Shown here: in pieces, positions 6,755-15,912 of the stretch
Layout of the letters: the number at the start of each line of letters is the position of its first letter
Position numbering within the stretch: position 1 is the stretch's first letter
Assembly: GCF_004340665.1 (NCBI RefSeq)
Contig: NZ_SLWO01000002.1
Location: 787,254-851,253 of the forward strand
DNA length: 64,000 bases
Origin: Pedobacter psychrotolerans
GTDB lineage: Bacteria > Bacteroidota > Bacteroidia > Sphingobacteriales > Sphingobacteriaceae
Direction of reading: 5' to 3'
The notes under the pieces: model-generated
Databases searched by the model: none
What the model saw: the letters and a program-made list of their open reading frames with translations, nothing else
What the model was told of the DNA's origin: nothing
Program-made: the position numbers and the translations under genes

Positions 6755-7948
6755 TTAAGCTTCTTCAGAATTCACTTTATGCCAAATCATTACCTGGTTA
6801 CCGAAAATTTTAGAGAAACCTTTCACATCTTCTCCACTCCAGGCATTGTTCATTTCGCCGTAGCTACCAAATTTATTGCTCATTAAATCGTGGTTTGATT
6901 CAATACCGATAATCTGGAAACGATAAGGCAATAACTCAATAAATACTTTTCCGCTAACTACTTTTTGGGTATCGGCTAAGAAAGCTTCGATGTTCCGCAT
7001 GATCGGATCGTGGAATTGACCTTCATGCAACCAGTTGCCATAGAAAGATGATAATTGCTCTTTCCAGCTTAACTGCCATTTGGTTAAAGTATGTTTTTCT
7101 AAAGTATGGTGAGCCTTAATAATTAATACTGGCGCCGCTGCTTCGAAACCTACACGACCTTTAATTCCGATAATGGTGTCACCTACATGGATATCGCGAC
7201 CAATTCCAAATGGCTGAGCAATGGCTTGTAATTTTTGAATGGCGTTTACCGGCGCTAAAGTTTCACCATCAATGGCAACTAACTCACCTTCTTCAAAAGT
7301 TAATTCAATTTTACGTGCTTCCGTTTCTGAAACCTGTGTTGGCCAGGCGCTTTCTGGTAAAGTTTCATTGGATGTTAAAGTTTCCTTTCCACCTACCGAA
7401 GTTCCCCATAACCCTTTATTAATGGAATATCTGGCTTTTTCTGCACTGTATTCAACACCATGTTCAGCTAAATATTTAATTTCCGCTTCGCGGGATAATT
7501 TCAAATCTCTAATTGGCGTGATGATCTCAACGCCTGGAATCAGGATATTGAAAATCATATCAAAACGTACCTGATCATTACCAGCACCAGTACTTCCGTG
7601 AGCAACATAATCGGCACCTACTTTTTTAACATAATTGGCAATTGCAGTAGCCTGGCTTACACGCTCTGCACTCACAGAAAGCGGATAAGTTGCATTTTTA
7701 AGTACATTACCGAAAATCAGATATTTAATACAATCATCATAATAACTTTTAGTTTCATCTACCACAGCATGTGAAGCTACACCCAAAGCATAAGCTCTTT
7801 TCTCAATCTCCTGCAATTCTTCATCAGAAAAGCCACCCGTATTTACAATTACTGAATGAACTTCTAATCCACGATCTTGTGCTAAATAAATACAACAAAA
7901 TGAGGTATCAAGACCTCCGCTAAAGGCTAAAACAACTTTCTTCTTCAT
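6755..7948 (-). CDS. argG: Argininosuccinate synthase
   Basis: Joins citrulline and aspartate using ATP. The 397-residue protein starts MKKKVVLAFSGGLDTSFCC with the PP-loop SGGLDTS (residues 10-16), then VAHGSTGAGNDQVRFD, TPIRDLKLSREAEI and SINKGLWGTSVGG, all typical of ArgG. Its start codon overlaps the stop of the upstream acyltransferase gene by one base (TAATG on the minus strand), so translation is probably coupled. It lies second in the operon. No damage is visible. Confidence 0.95.
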   Translation of the reverse strand: MKKKVVLAFSGGLDTSFCCIYLAQDRGLEVHSVIVNTGGFSDEELQEIEKRAYALGVASHAVVDETKSYYDDCIKYLIFGNVLKNATYPLSVSAERVSQATAIANYVKKVGADYVAHGSTGAGNDQVRFDMIFNILIPGVEIITPIRDLKLSREAEIKYLAEHGVEYSAEKARYSINKGLWGTSVGGKETLTSNETLPESAWPTQVSETEARKIELTFEEGELVAIDGETLAPVNAIQKLQAIAQPFGIGRDIHVGDTIIGIKGRVGFEAAAPVLIIKAHHTLEKHTLTKWQLSWKEQLSSFYGNWLHEGQFHDPIMRNIEAFLADTQKVVSGKVFIELLPYRFQIIGIESNHDLMSNKFGSYGEMNNAWSGEDVKGFSKIFGNQVMIWHKVNSEEA

Positions 7949-8649
7949 TATTTATGAAATAATAGGGTAAATAAAAACATTAATGCCTTTAAACCAGATT
8001 TTGGTTTAGGCTTTACAACTAAATGCTGCTTTATGCGCATAAAGCGTTCGTATAATCTTGGTTTTTTCTGTAATTCTTCTGCGAATTTTTTAGCAGCATC
8101 ATGCTTTTGAGTAGCAGGATCATATAACATGGCAGTACACATGCAGTTTTTACGTTCCTTCATTTTCAAAATATCGAAGTTGACGCAACTTTGGCAGCCT
8201 TTCCAGAACTCTTCATCCTGTGTCAATTCAGAATAGGTAACAGGTTCATAACCCAAGTCGGAATTGATTTTCATTACTGCCAAACCAGTTGTTAAACCAA
8301 AAATTTTCGCTTTGGGATATAAACTTCTAGACAGATCAAAAACTTTTTCTTTAATGGCGTGGGCTAAACCTGCCTTTCTAAATTTGGGAGAAACGATTAA
8401 TCCGGAGTTTGCCACAAACTGACCATGGCTCCAGGTTTCAATATAGCAAAAGCCAGCCCATGTACCATCTTTATGGAAAGCGATAACCGCTTTACCTTCG
8501 ATCATTTTACCAGCAACATAATCTGGAGAACGTTTTGCAATACCTGTGCCACGTGCCTTCGCAGATTCGGCCATCTCGGTTACAATTTCTTCTGCAAATA
8601 CACGATGTTCAGGAAGTGCAACCTGCACTATAAATCCGTTAATATCCAT
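7948..8649 (-). CDS. GNAT-family N-acyltransferase, first gene of the arginine operon
   Basis: A 233-residue GNAT-fold protein. The acetyl-CoA loop is RKAGLAHAIKEKVFDLSR, following the beta-4 strand NSGLIVSP. A cysteine-rich stretch (CQSCVNF, then KNCMC) lies near residues 165-190. Its leading position in an operon otherwise complete for arginine synthesis up to ArgG, with no classical ArgA or ArgJ in view, suggests it makes N-acyl-glutamate (N-acetylglutamate synthase role). That substrate is inferred from context only. It overlaps argG by one base. A stem of 6 bp (TTCGTT/AACGAA) lies directly before its ATG. Confidence 0.85.
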   Translation of the reverse strand: MDINGFIVQVALPEHRVFAEEIVTEMAESAKARGTGIAKRSPDYVAGKMIEGKAVIAFHKDGTWAGFCYIETWSHGQFVANSGLIVSPKFRKAGLAHAIKEKVFDLSRSLYPKAKIFGLTTGLAVMKINSDLGYEPVTYSELTQDEEFWKGCQSCVNFDILKMKERKNCMCTAMLYDPATQKHDAAKKFAEELQKKPRLYERFMRIKQHLVVKPKPKSGLKALMFLFTLLFHK

Positions 8650-8733
8650 TCGTTTTCTAACGAAAAATTATAAGTATTCTTGTTAATTGGGTTTTTAGAG
8701 AGGATCAATTCCTCATTACGCTTAGTGGGAGTA

Positions 8734-8868
8734 CTAAATACGTGGCGTAAAATTTTGCCGGCTTATGGGATAATAAAATACGGGTTGGAAACGATTAATA
8801 AACAAACTCTTTCCGAACGCCAGTTGCGCTGAGAAAGCAGAAAGTTTATGTAAAAATTGTTTAATCAT
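8734..8868 (-). CDS. Possible 44-codon leader ORF in the arginine operon 5' region
   Basis: An ATG at 8868 opens 44 codons (begins MIKQFLHKLSAFSAQ, ends NFTPRI) and stops at 8734, 84 bp before the acyltransferase start and just downstream of the predicted operon promoter. It contains three Arg codons, one next to the end, but no run of them. No strong terminator follows; weak stems occur (TTAGT/ACTAA and GAGGA/TCCTC). It could be a regulatory leader peptide, a small protein gene or chance. Confidence 0.3.
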   Translation of the reverse strand: MIKQFLHKLSAFSAQLAFGKSLFINRFQPVFYYPISRQNFTPRI

Positions 8869-8906
8869 TTCTTGCGTATTAAAACGGCTATAACTCTATT
8901 GAGGTG

Positions 8907-8937
8907 CAAAGGTTTAAATAATAATTGAGTTACACAA
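8907..8937 (-). promoter_or_regulatory. Predicted promoter of the arginine operon
   Basis: Read on the minus strand, TTG (8937-8935) is followed by a 20-base spacer and AACCTTTG (8914-8907), one base from the Bacteroidota -7 consensus TAnnTTTG. A start near 8900 would give a leader of about 250 nt before the acyltransferase gene. Confidence 0.5.
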
Positions 8938-9276
8938 TAGTTTTTGAATTTTTTACAAAAATTGTAAAAATATTATACTGTTAAACTTGTATTTTGATGA
9001 GCCTGCCATATGAGGCAACTCGCAATACATCTAAACTGATACATGTTAATTTTGAACAATCTTTAATCATTTGAAGAACTTTAGTACTTAACAAAAGTAC
9101 AATCGGCATTTAATGTTAAGATTACTAAAAGATTAAGTAAATACATTTAACATTCATTAACAAGATTTAACAAACACTGATGATATTAAAACACAATATT
9201 TGTGCTATTGTAGCGCTTGCCAACCGGTAGTCGTTTAACTTCAGACTACATTTATTAATTAAAAATTTAAAAACTT
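8938..9276. other. Intergenic region between arginine operon and DUF4397 gene
   Basis: No gene seen. It holds a short inverted repeat TTTTTACAA/TTGTAAAAA (8950-8958 and 8962-8970) next to the arginine promoter, which could be an operator. It also holds an AT-rich block at 9143-9172 shared with the upstream region of the first TonB receptor. Confidence 0.5.
9143..9172 (+). promoter_or_regulatory. Shared upstream block, copy A
   Basis: The block around AACATTCATTAACA followed by ATTTAAC is repeated at 10089-10118 with about 24 of 30 positions identical. The two copies lie 134 bp and 145 bp before their respective start codons, suggesting a common binding site or promoter part for the DUF4397 gene and the TonB receptor. 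Confidence 0.45.
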
Positions 9277-9978
9277 ATGAAAATGTTTACCCTAAAGAAG
9301 CTTAGTTATTACTCCTTCCTAACACTTATCATTTCTATGGGATTTATTTCCTGTAAAAAAACAGAAGCTGTTGATTCGACCTTATCAAGTTTAAGGGTAA
9401 TCAATATTTCACCTACACTTAGTACATACAATGTATATTTGGATGGAACAGCGCTAAATACAGCAGCCCTTCCATTTGCCGGATCAACAGCCTACACCAC
9501 TAAAACTTCGGGTGCTTATACTTTAAAATTTACCACAGAGAGTTCTATAGAAAGTGTGTTAACGAAATCGGTTAACCTAAATGCCAGCACTTATCAATCC
9601 TTTTACTTAATTAATAAACCCTCAGCGCTGGATGTATTAGCCTTAACGGATGATTTAAGTGTACCTTCAACAGATAAAGCATACATTCGCTTTATTAACT
9701 TATCTCCAGATGCTTCCGCTATGGATTTGGCAAAAACGGGTAGTACCAGTAGCTATACCACCGCAAAAGCTTATAAAAGTGCAAGTGGTTTTATCGCAAT
9801 AGACCCGGGAACGTTCACGCTGGATTTAAAAGAAACAAGTTCTGGCGCAATCAAGGCAGTTTCTGAAAGCAGTACCTTTACTGCAGCGTATCACTACGAT
9901 ATTATTGCCGGAGGGGTAGTTTCACCTGCTAATGACACAGAAAGATCACTTAGTTTGCGCGTAGTTGCAATTAAATAA
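9277..9978 (+). CDS. DUF4397-type lipoprotein
   Basis: A 233-residue protein with an N-terminal hydrophobic signal and lipobox (FISCKK, Cys near 26), so probably anchored in an outer leaflet or periplasmic membrane. The mature part has two similar beta-rich halves: SLRVINISPTLSTYNVYLDG and later AYIRFINLSPDASAMDLAK, the repeat pattern of DUF4397 proteins. No enzymatic motif is seen. It precedes two TonB receptors in the same direction, separated by a hairpin (9990-10037), and shares an upstream block with the first receptor. A role in the same uptake system is plausible but unproven. Confidence 0.8.
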   Translation: MKMFTLKKLSYYSFLTLIISMGFISCKKTEAVDSTLSSLRVINISPTLSTYNVYLDGTALNTAALPFAGSTAYTTKTSGAYTLKFTTESSIESVLTKSVNLNASTYQSFYLINKPSALDVLALTDDLSVPSTDKAYIRFINLSPDASAMDLAKTGSTSSYTTAKAYKSASGFIAIDPGTFTLDLKETSSGAIKAVSESSTFTAAYHYDIIAGGVVSPANDTERSLSLRVVAIK

Positions 9979-9989
9979 TCTTGTTACAT

Positions 9990-10037
9990 GATATGGGTTT
10001 TCTATTCTTATCCAATATCAATCAGAAAACCCATATC
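9990..10037 (+). terminator. Hairpin after DUF4397 gene
   Basis: GATATGGGTTTTCT (9990-10003) pairs perfectly with AGAAAACCCATATC (10024-10037), 14 bp with a 20-nt loop. The downstream tract is pyrimidine-rich but not a clean T-run. Confidence 0.6.
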
Positions 10038-10088
10038 TGTCTCATCTTCTCGAATAACTTAAATGTTAAATTTTTTCAACAAAAAACG

Positions 10089-10118
10089 ACATTAAACATT
10101 CATTATCAGCTATTTAAC
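10089..10118 (+). promoter_or_regulatory. Shared upstream block, copy B
   Basis: AAACATTCATTATCA followed by TATTTAAC; second copy of the block at 9143-9172, lying 145 bp before the first TonB receptor start. Confidence 0.45.
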
Positions 10119-10233
10119 TAATAGCCACACCTATATAAAAACCCTCTTATTTAGAATTGTTACAAATTATTTGGATTATAAATATTTCTACCGTTATTTT
10201 GCGGCTGTTTAGAATTAATCCAAATAAATTAAC

Positions 10234-12645
10234 ATGCTTAAACTTAGACTATTTAATTCAATACTTCTACTCTCATTTTTCACTTCAATTGCCTTCGCTC
10301 AGCAAACATCAACCATCAAGGGGACAGTAACCACCTCAGATGGTAAACCCGCACCTTTCATTTCTGTTGGCCTTAAAGGCAAAGGTATCGGAAATACCAC
10401 TTCTGAAGACGGAACTTATACTTTAGATCGGGTTAAACCAGGAACTTACATTATTCGCACTTCTGGAGTTGGTTTAATTTCTGAAGAAAAAAACATTTCA
10501 ATATCATCAGGCCAATTACTTACCGTAAATTTTGTTCTGAAAGAAAATGCCGATCAGCTTAAAGAGGTTAATATCAGCAGTAATAAACGAAATAAATTCG
10601 CTACGAAATCCAGCAATTACGTAGCTAAGTTGCCTTTGAAAAACCTGGAAAACCCTCAGGTCTATGTAACCATATCAAAGGAATTAATGGAAGAACAAAT
10701 TGCTACAGATTTTAGCGCTGTCTTAAAGAATTCTCCCGGGCTTGATAAACTATGGACCTCAACAGGCCGGAGTGGCGATGGTGCAGCCTACTATAACTTA
10801 CGAGGTTTTGTAACGCAAGTATCCATGATTGATGGTATTGCCGGACAAACCAACGGAGATCTTGACCCATCAAATATCGAAACTGTTGAAGTGATTAAAG
10901 GACCAGCTGGTGCTTTATACGGCGGGGCACTCACCAGCTTTGGAGGCTTAATTAACGTGGTAACCAAAAAGCCATTAGATACTGTCGGGGGTGCTGTTTC
11001 TTATTATACCGGAAGCTTTGGTTTAAACAGGTTAACTGCGGATGTTTATGGCCCGGTTAATAAAGCTAAAAATTTGCTGTTCAGGGTTAATGCAGCATAT
11101 AATAAACAAAATAGCTGGCAGGATGCTGGCTTTAGTAAATCTACTTTTCTCTCTCCAGCATTGGAATACAGGGTTAATGATAGGTTAAAGCTTAATTTAG
11201 CAGCAGATTTTTATAGTTACGAAGGTACAAACCCTTTAATGGTTTTCCTCAATAGAAGCAGACCACTAATTGCCCGCACTCCTGACGAATTGAATTTTGA
11301 TTTTGGAAAATCGTACACCAGTAACGATTTAACCGTAAAAACACCTACCACAAATGTTCGCGGCCAGGTAACCTATAAAATTTCTGATGAGTGGACAGCT
11401 CAAACAAATTTTTCACAAAACACCCGTAAATCAGATGGATTCTACCAATACATCATGTATCTCGGTGCCACTGATGATGTACTTTCCAGGTATATAAACA
11501 TTCAGAATTCAACCAGTAATGGAGCCAATATTCAGCAGAATTTTATCGGAGATTTTAAAATCGGAGGCATCAGAAACCGGGTAATTATTGGACTGGATTA
11601 CTTATCTCAAAAAACAAACAACAGTAACTCTCCTTATGTATTGTTCGATTTGGTAAACAGTGTAGGTACACCGGCAAACTATGCAAGTATTACCCGTAGT
11701 GCTGTAGAAGCTAAAATCGCCGCAGCTTCCGGCCCGGCAAAATCATCCACTTTAAATAAAGTATATAGCGCCTATGTATCCGATGTGGTGAACATCACTG
11801 ATGATTTAGGAGCTATGCTAAGCTTAAGGGTTGATCGGTTTGACAACAAAGGCACTTATAATATTGCAACAGGTGTATCAACTGGCAAATATCTACAAAC
11901 AGCACTCTCACCAAAGTTTGGCCTAACTTATAATATCGTAAAAGATCAGGTGGCATTGTTTGCTAACTATATGAATGGGTTCAAAAACATTGCCCCGGTA
12001 ATCCAGCCATTAGCTGACATTAGCGGTACTTTTAAACCTCAACAAGCCAATCAGATTGAAGGAGGTGTTAAGGCTGATTTATTTCGCAACAAGCTAAATA
12101 TTACAGCCAGTTATTTCGACATTAAAGTGGATAACATTATCAGGGCAGAATCCATTAACAGAGATGGAACAAATTATAACATTAGTGTTCAGGATGGAAC
12201 ACAAAGAAATAAAGGCGTAGAAATCAGCTTGAATGCCAATCCAATTGAAGGCTTGAATTTAGTTGCCGGTTATAGCTATATAGATAGTAAATTAACTAAA
12301 GCTGCTCCATCAGTAGAAGGTAGAAGACCTGTTGATGCAGGACCGAAGAACATGATCAACGGCTGGATTAGCTATACTCTTACTACCGGAAGTTTAAATG
12401 GCCTGGGTCTTGGTTTCGGCGGCAACTACAATAGCGATAATGTAATTACAAATAACTCTGCTACAGGAATCTTTACCCTTCCAGCATTTACCGTTTTAAA
12501 CACCACTGTTTTCTATAATAAAAGTAAGTATAGGCTTGGGATTAAACTAGACAACATTACAGATAAGAGATATTATAAAGGCTGGACCACAATCGAACCT
12601 CAAATGCCTAGAAATTTAGTTGCAAACATCACTTACAAATTCTAA
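10234..12645 (+). CDS. TonB-dependent siderophore-type receptor 1
   Basis: An 803-residue outer-membrane receptor. A signal peptide (MLKLRLFNSILLLSFFTSIAF, ending AFAQ) leads into a carboxypeptidase-regulatory-like domain (about 25-110, STIKGTVTTSDGKPAPFISV), then a plug (about 130-240, with VIKGPAGALYGG and INVVTKKP) and a 22-strand-type barrel ending in aromatic-rich NITYKF. The plug motifs are those of ferric-siderophore receptors; the ligand is not predictable by eye. It is 13 bases from receptor 2, which has the same length and a very similar N-terminal domain. It heads a likely iron-uptake operon. Confidence 0.9.
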   Translation: MLKLRLFNSILLLSFFTSIAFAQQTSTIKGTVTTSDGKPAPFISVGLKGKGIGNTTSEDGTYTLDRVKPGTYIIRTSGVGLISEEKNISISSGQLLTVNFVLKENADQLKEVNISSNKRNKFATKSSNYVAKLPLKNLENPQVYVTISKELMEEQIATDFSAVLKNSPGLDKLWTSTGRSGDGAAYYNLRGFVTQVSMIDGIAGQTNGDLDPSNIETVEVIKGPAGALYGGALTSFGGLINVVTKKPLDTVGGAVSYYTGSFGLNRLTADVYGPVNKAKNLLFRVNAAYNKQNSWQDAGFSKSTFLSPALEYRVNDRLKLNLAADFYSYEGTNPLMVFLNRSRPLIARTPDELNFDFGKSYTSNDLTVKTPTTNVRGQVTYKISDEWTAQTNFSQNTRKSDGFYQYIMYLGATDDVLSRYINIQNSTSNGANIQQNFIGDFKIGGIRNRVIIGLDYLSQKTNNSNSPYVLFDLVNSVGTPANYASITRSAVEAKIAAASGPAKSSTLNKVYSAYVSDVVNITDDLGAMLSLRVDRFDNKGTYNIATGVSTGKYLQTALSPKFGLTYNIVKDQVALFANYMNGFKNIAPVIQPLADISGTFKPQQANQIEGGVKADLFRNKLNITASYFDIKVDNIIRAESINRDGTNYNISVQDGTQRNKGVEISLNANPIEGLNLVAGYSYIDSKLTKAAPSVEGRRPVDAGPKNMINGWISYTLTTGSLNGLGLGFGGNYNSDNVITNNSATGIFTLPAFTVLNTTVFYNKSKYRLGIKLDNITDKRYYKGWTTIEPQMPRNLVANITYKF

Positions 12646-12658
12646 TTCCATCATAAAA

Positions 12659-15070
12659 ATGAAATTATTAACACTAACAGCAGCGATGCTGATGATCAGT
12701 CTGATTACTTTTGCACAGCAAGTTGCCACCATTAAGGGAAAAATAAGCACTTCAAATGGTCGCCCCGCCCCATTTATTTCCATAGGCTTGAAAGATAAAG
12801 GTCAGGGTACCACTTCAGATGATGCTGGTAATTATACCATTCACCGTGTAAAACCAGGAACATATACAATTGTGGCCTCTGCTGTAGGTATTAAAGCATC
12901 AGAACAATCAATAACGATAGCCGCCGGAGAAAGTAAAGTGGTTAACTTTACATTGGTAGAAACCGATCAGGCTTTGGAAGAAGTTACCGTTGCCGGTAAA
13001 AACAACAGATACAAGATAGGTTTACCGTCCGCTTCATTACGTTTGAATGAGCCACTTTTAGAAGCCCCTCAAAACATACAAACCGTAAGTGATCAGGTAA
13101 TCAAAGACCAGCAAATCATTAGCATGAGCGATGGTTTAATCAGAAACGTAAGTGGTGCTACCCGAATAGAACATTGGGGTGATATGTACACCAACATTAC
13201 CATGCGTGGTTCACAAATACAGGCCATGAGAAATGGTTTTAATGTAGTGTCATCATTTTGGGGGCCATTAACTGAAGATATGAGCTTTGTAGATCACATT
13301 GAATTTGTTAAAGGTCCGGCAGGTTTTATGCTAGGAAATGGCGATCCAAGTGGCATGTACAATGTGGTGACTAAAAAACCAACGGGTTTTAACCGTGGTG
13401 AGGTTTCCTTTACATTAGGAAGTTACGATTTATACAGAACTACAATTGATTTCGACCGCAAGCTAACGAATGACGGAAAACTGTTGTTCAGGTTAAATGG
13501 TGCGGTACAAAATAAAGGATCATTCAGACCTTACGAACAAAATGATCGCTACAGCATTGCTCCGGTATTAAGTTATCAGATTACAAACCGCACCAAAATT
13601 ACGGCAGAATATACCTTCCAAAATGCTAAAATGACTGAAGTGGGATCATACTATATTTTTTCTCCTGATGGTTACGCAACATATCCTCGGGAGCTAACCA
13701 TGACACAGCCTGGGATACCACCAACGCGTATTAATGACCAAAGTTTATTTTTAAACCTACAGCACAACTTTGATGACAACTGGAAATTAACCGCACAGGC
13801 AGCATATTTTAAGTATAACCAGGTAGGTTATAGTTCATGGCCATCTGCTGTGAATGCCAATAGTACAGTCATTAGAAACGTTGCCATTTGGGATTCGGAA
13901 AGCAGCATGAAACTTGCTCAATTATTCATTAACGGAAAGGTTAAAACCGGAGGAATTAACCACCGCATTTTAGCAGGTTTTGATGGTGGAAAAAAGAATT
14001 ACATGGCTGATTGGGGTCAATCGCATAATTTAGATTTACCAACAGCGCCATTTGATTTAAATAATCCAAATTATAGTTCCCCTCTAAATGGTTATCCAGA
14101 TTTCGATCGTACAACACCTTTAGCACAAAGAGCAATCAATGCTGGTGGGTTAATGGATTCAAAATATTTAAGTGCTTATGCACAGGATGAACTTGGTTTT
14201 TTTAATAATAAAGTGCGTTTAACATTGGCTGGCCGCTATACTTATGTAAATCAATCAGCATGGGGTGGCGAAGCTTATTCAGCTAAAAAAGTAACCCCTA
14301 GAGTAGGCTTAAGTGTATCAATCGATAAGAACACTGCGGTTTATGCTGTTTATGACGAAGCCTTTACGCCTCAAAGTGGCTTAATCCGTAATGGTGGTAA
14401 GGTTGAACCAATTACTGGCACTAATAATGAAATCGGCATCAAGAAAGATTGGTTTGACGGCAAATGGAATACTACCCTTTCGGTTTATCGCATTCTTAAA
14501 CAAAATGAGTTAACGGCTGATCCTACTAATGTTATAATAACTGATCCAGCAGATCCGGCTAACCCTATAAGAGAAAACTTCAGTGTTGTTTTAGGTGAAA
14601 AAAGATCTCAGGGTCTTGAGTTTGACTTAAGGGGTAAAATTACAGATGGTTTAACCTTAATTGCCAATTATGCCTACACAGATTCTAAAGTAACCGAGGT
14701 TACACCAGGCGTTACAGGCATTAATGTCGGAGACGTTGTTCCAGGTTTTGCCAAACACGTATCAAACGGATGGTTAACTTATACGCTACAAGATGGCGCA
14801 CTAAAAGGCTCCGGAATTTCTGCTGGTTTCACTTACCTCGCTGGCCGCGCAACAGATACCTGGAGCGTAGGTTTACAAAAATTACCTAATTACTTTAAAT
14901 TAGATGGTGGTTTGTTTTATGAACGCTCAAAATTCAAAATCACCGGAAATGTATTTAATATTCTCGACAAATACTTATACAGTGGTTCTTATTACCAATA
15001 CTTAAACGCTTACTATTACCAGGCAGAAGCACCACGAAATTACAGAGTAAGTATAGCCTATAAATTTTAA
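12659..15070 (+). CDS. TonB-dependent siderophore-type receptor 2
   Basis: An 803-residue receptor. The start at 12659 gives a clean signal peptide (MKLLTLTAAMLMISLITFAQ), so 13 upstream in-frame codons that overlap receptor 1 were rejected. The order of parts is a regulatory-like domain (TIKGKISTSNGRPAPFISIG), a plug with LLEAPQNIQTVS and EFVKGPAGFMLGNGDPSG, VVTKKPTG, and a barrel ending RVSIAYKF. The plug sequence is typical of hydroxamate/catecholate siderophore receptors (TIGR01783-like). It is probably cotranscribed with receptor 1. A hairpin at 15078-15111 follows, so later genes may be expressed less. Confidence 0.9.
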   Translation: MKLLTLTAAMLMISLITFAQQVATIKGKISTSNGRPAPFISIGLKDKGQGTTSDDAGNYTIHRVKPGTYTIVASAVGIKASEQSITIAAGESKVVNFTLVETDQALEEVTVAGKNNRYKIGLPSASLRLNEPLLEAPQNIQTVSDQVIKDQQIISMSDGLIRNVSGATRIEHWGDMYTNITMRGSQIQAMRNGFNVVSSFWGPLTEDMSFVDHIEFVKGPAGFMLGNGDPSGMYNVVTKKPTGFNRGEVSFTLGSYDLYRTTIDFDRKLTNDGKLLFRLNGAVQNKGSFRPYEQNDRYSIAPVLSYQITNRTKITAEYTFQNAKMTEVGSYYIFSPDGYATYPRELTMTQPGIPPTRINDQSLFLNLQHNFDDNWKLTAQAAYFKYNQVGYSSWPSAVNANSTVIRNVAIWDSESSMKLAQLFINGKVKTGGINHRILAGFDGGKKNYMADWGQSHNLDLPTAPFDLNNPNYSSPLNGYPDFDRTTPLAQRAINAGGLMDSKYLSAYAQDELGFFNNKVRLTLAGRYTYVNQSAWGGEAYSAKKVTPRVGLSVSIDKNTAVYAVYDEAFTPQSGLIRNGGKVEPITGTNNEIGIKKDWFDGKWNTTLSVYRILKQNELTADPTNVIITDPADPANPIRENFSVVLGEKRSQGLEFDLRGKITDGLTLIANYAYTDSKVTEVTPGVTGINVGDVVPGFAKHVSNGWLTYTLQDGALKGSGISAGFTYLAGRATDTWSVGLQKLPNYFKLDGGLFYERSKFKITGNVFNILDKYLYSGSYYQYLNAYYYQAEAPRNYRVSIAYKF

Positions 15071-15077
15071 TAAATCA

Positions 15078-15117
15078 GCGAGCAGAAATCGGTCAGATAG
15101 TTTTTGCTCGCTTTTAC
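15078..15117 (+). terminator. Hairpin after receptor 2
   Basis: GCGAGCA (15078-15084) pairs with TGCTCGC (15105-15111), followed by TTTTACTT. The loop is long (20 nt). It is probably a partial terminator within the iron gene group. Confidence 0.55.
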
Positions 15118-15133
15118 TTAAAACCGAAATACA

Positions 15134-15844
15134 ATGAAAACGAAATTATCACTATTGCTTTTTTTCTTAGCCTTTAACCTATCAAATGTATTTTCACATG
15201 CCATATGGATTGAAACGGCATCCACAGGAAAAAAAGGTCAATCCCAGGAAGTAAAAATCTTCTTTGGAGAATACGAAGCTAACGAGCCAGATTCTACAGC
15301 AAAATGGTTCAGTAATTTAAAGGACTTTAAACTGGTGCTGATTGCACCAAACGGAACAACAAAAGAGTTAACCGCTTCGCCGGATTTATATTTCTATAAA
15401 GCGAACTTCACTCCAGATCAAAATGGCACCTATAAATTATCGGTTGTACATGAAGTAGCAGATATTTATGAAAAAGGCAAATTAATGTATTACGCCTTTG
15501 CAGACGTTGCAGTAGGTAAGGCAAAATTAAACACCGATTTTCCGACCAATGCCGCATTAACCATCAGACCGGATAAACCTGTTCTAAAAGTTGGCGAATC
15601 ATCCGTGAATCAAATTATATACGACAAAAAACCTTTTGCCAAACAAAAATTAACACTGGTTAATCCTGAAAGAAAAGCTATCCCTACAGAAACTGATGCT
15701 GACGGAAAATTCATTTTTAAGCCAGAAGCAAAAGGAAACTATTTTATTGAAGCTTATACTGAAGAGAAAACTACCGGAAAGCTGAATGGAAAAGATTATG
15801 AAAAAGTTTGGCACCTGATTACCTATACTACCCAGATCAATTAA
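15134..15844 (+). CDS. DUF4198-type periplasmic protein
   Basis: A 236-residue exported protein: signal peptide MKTKLSLLLFFLAFNLSNVFS, then SHAIWIETASTGKKGQ, the amino-terminal His-Ala-x-Trp pattern seen in DUF4198 proteins. The rest consists of two Ig-like or carboxypeptidase-regulatory-like beta domains (TLVNPERKAIPTETDADGKF near 170-190). Family members are found with metal uptake receptors and are suspected to bind metals in the periplasm; direct evidence is lacking. It lies between receptor 2 and the PepSY protein and is followed by a strong terminator. Confidence 0.8.
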   Translation: MKTKLSLLLFFLAFNLSNVFSHAIWIETASTGKKGQSQEVKIFFGEYEANEPDSTAKWFSNLKDFKLVLIAPNGTTKELTASPDLYFYKANFTPDQNGTYKLSVVHEVADIYEKGKLMYYAFADVAVGKAKLNTDFPTNAALTIRPDKPVLKVGESSVNQIIYDKKPFAKQKLTLVNPERKAIPTETDADGKFIFKPEAKGNYFIEAYTEEKTTGKLNGKDYEKVWHLITYTTQIN

Positions 15845-15860
15845 AACAAAACTACATTTA

Positions 15861-15900
15861 GAACCTATTGGCAACCTAATTCGCCAATAGGTTCCTTTTT
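15861..15900 (+). terminator. Rho-independent terminator after DUF4198 gene
   Basis: GAACCTATTGGC (15861-15872) pairs perfectly with GCCAATAGGTTC (15883-15894), followed by CTTTTTATT. The PepSY gene begins only 19 bp later, so that gene either depends on readthrough or has an undetected promoter. Confidence 0.85.
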
Positions 15901-15912
15901 ATTAAAAGATTG

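Noticed and set aside
12620..12658. Upstream extension of receptor 2 overlapping receptor 1
   Set aside because: The 13 residues destroy the signal peptide; the ATG at 12659 fits.
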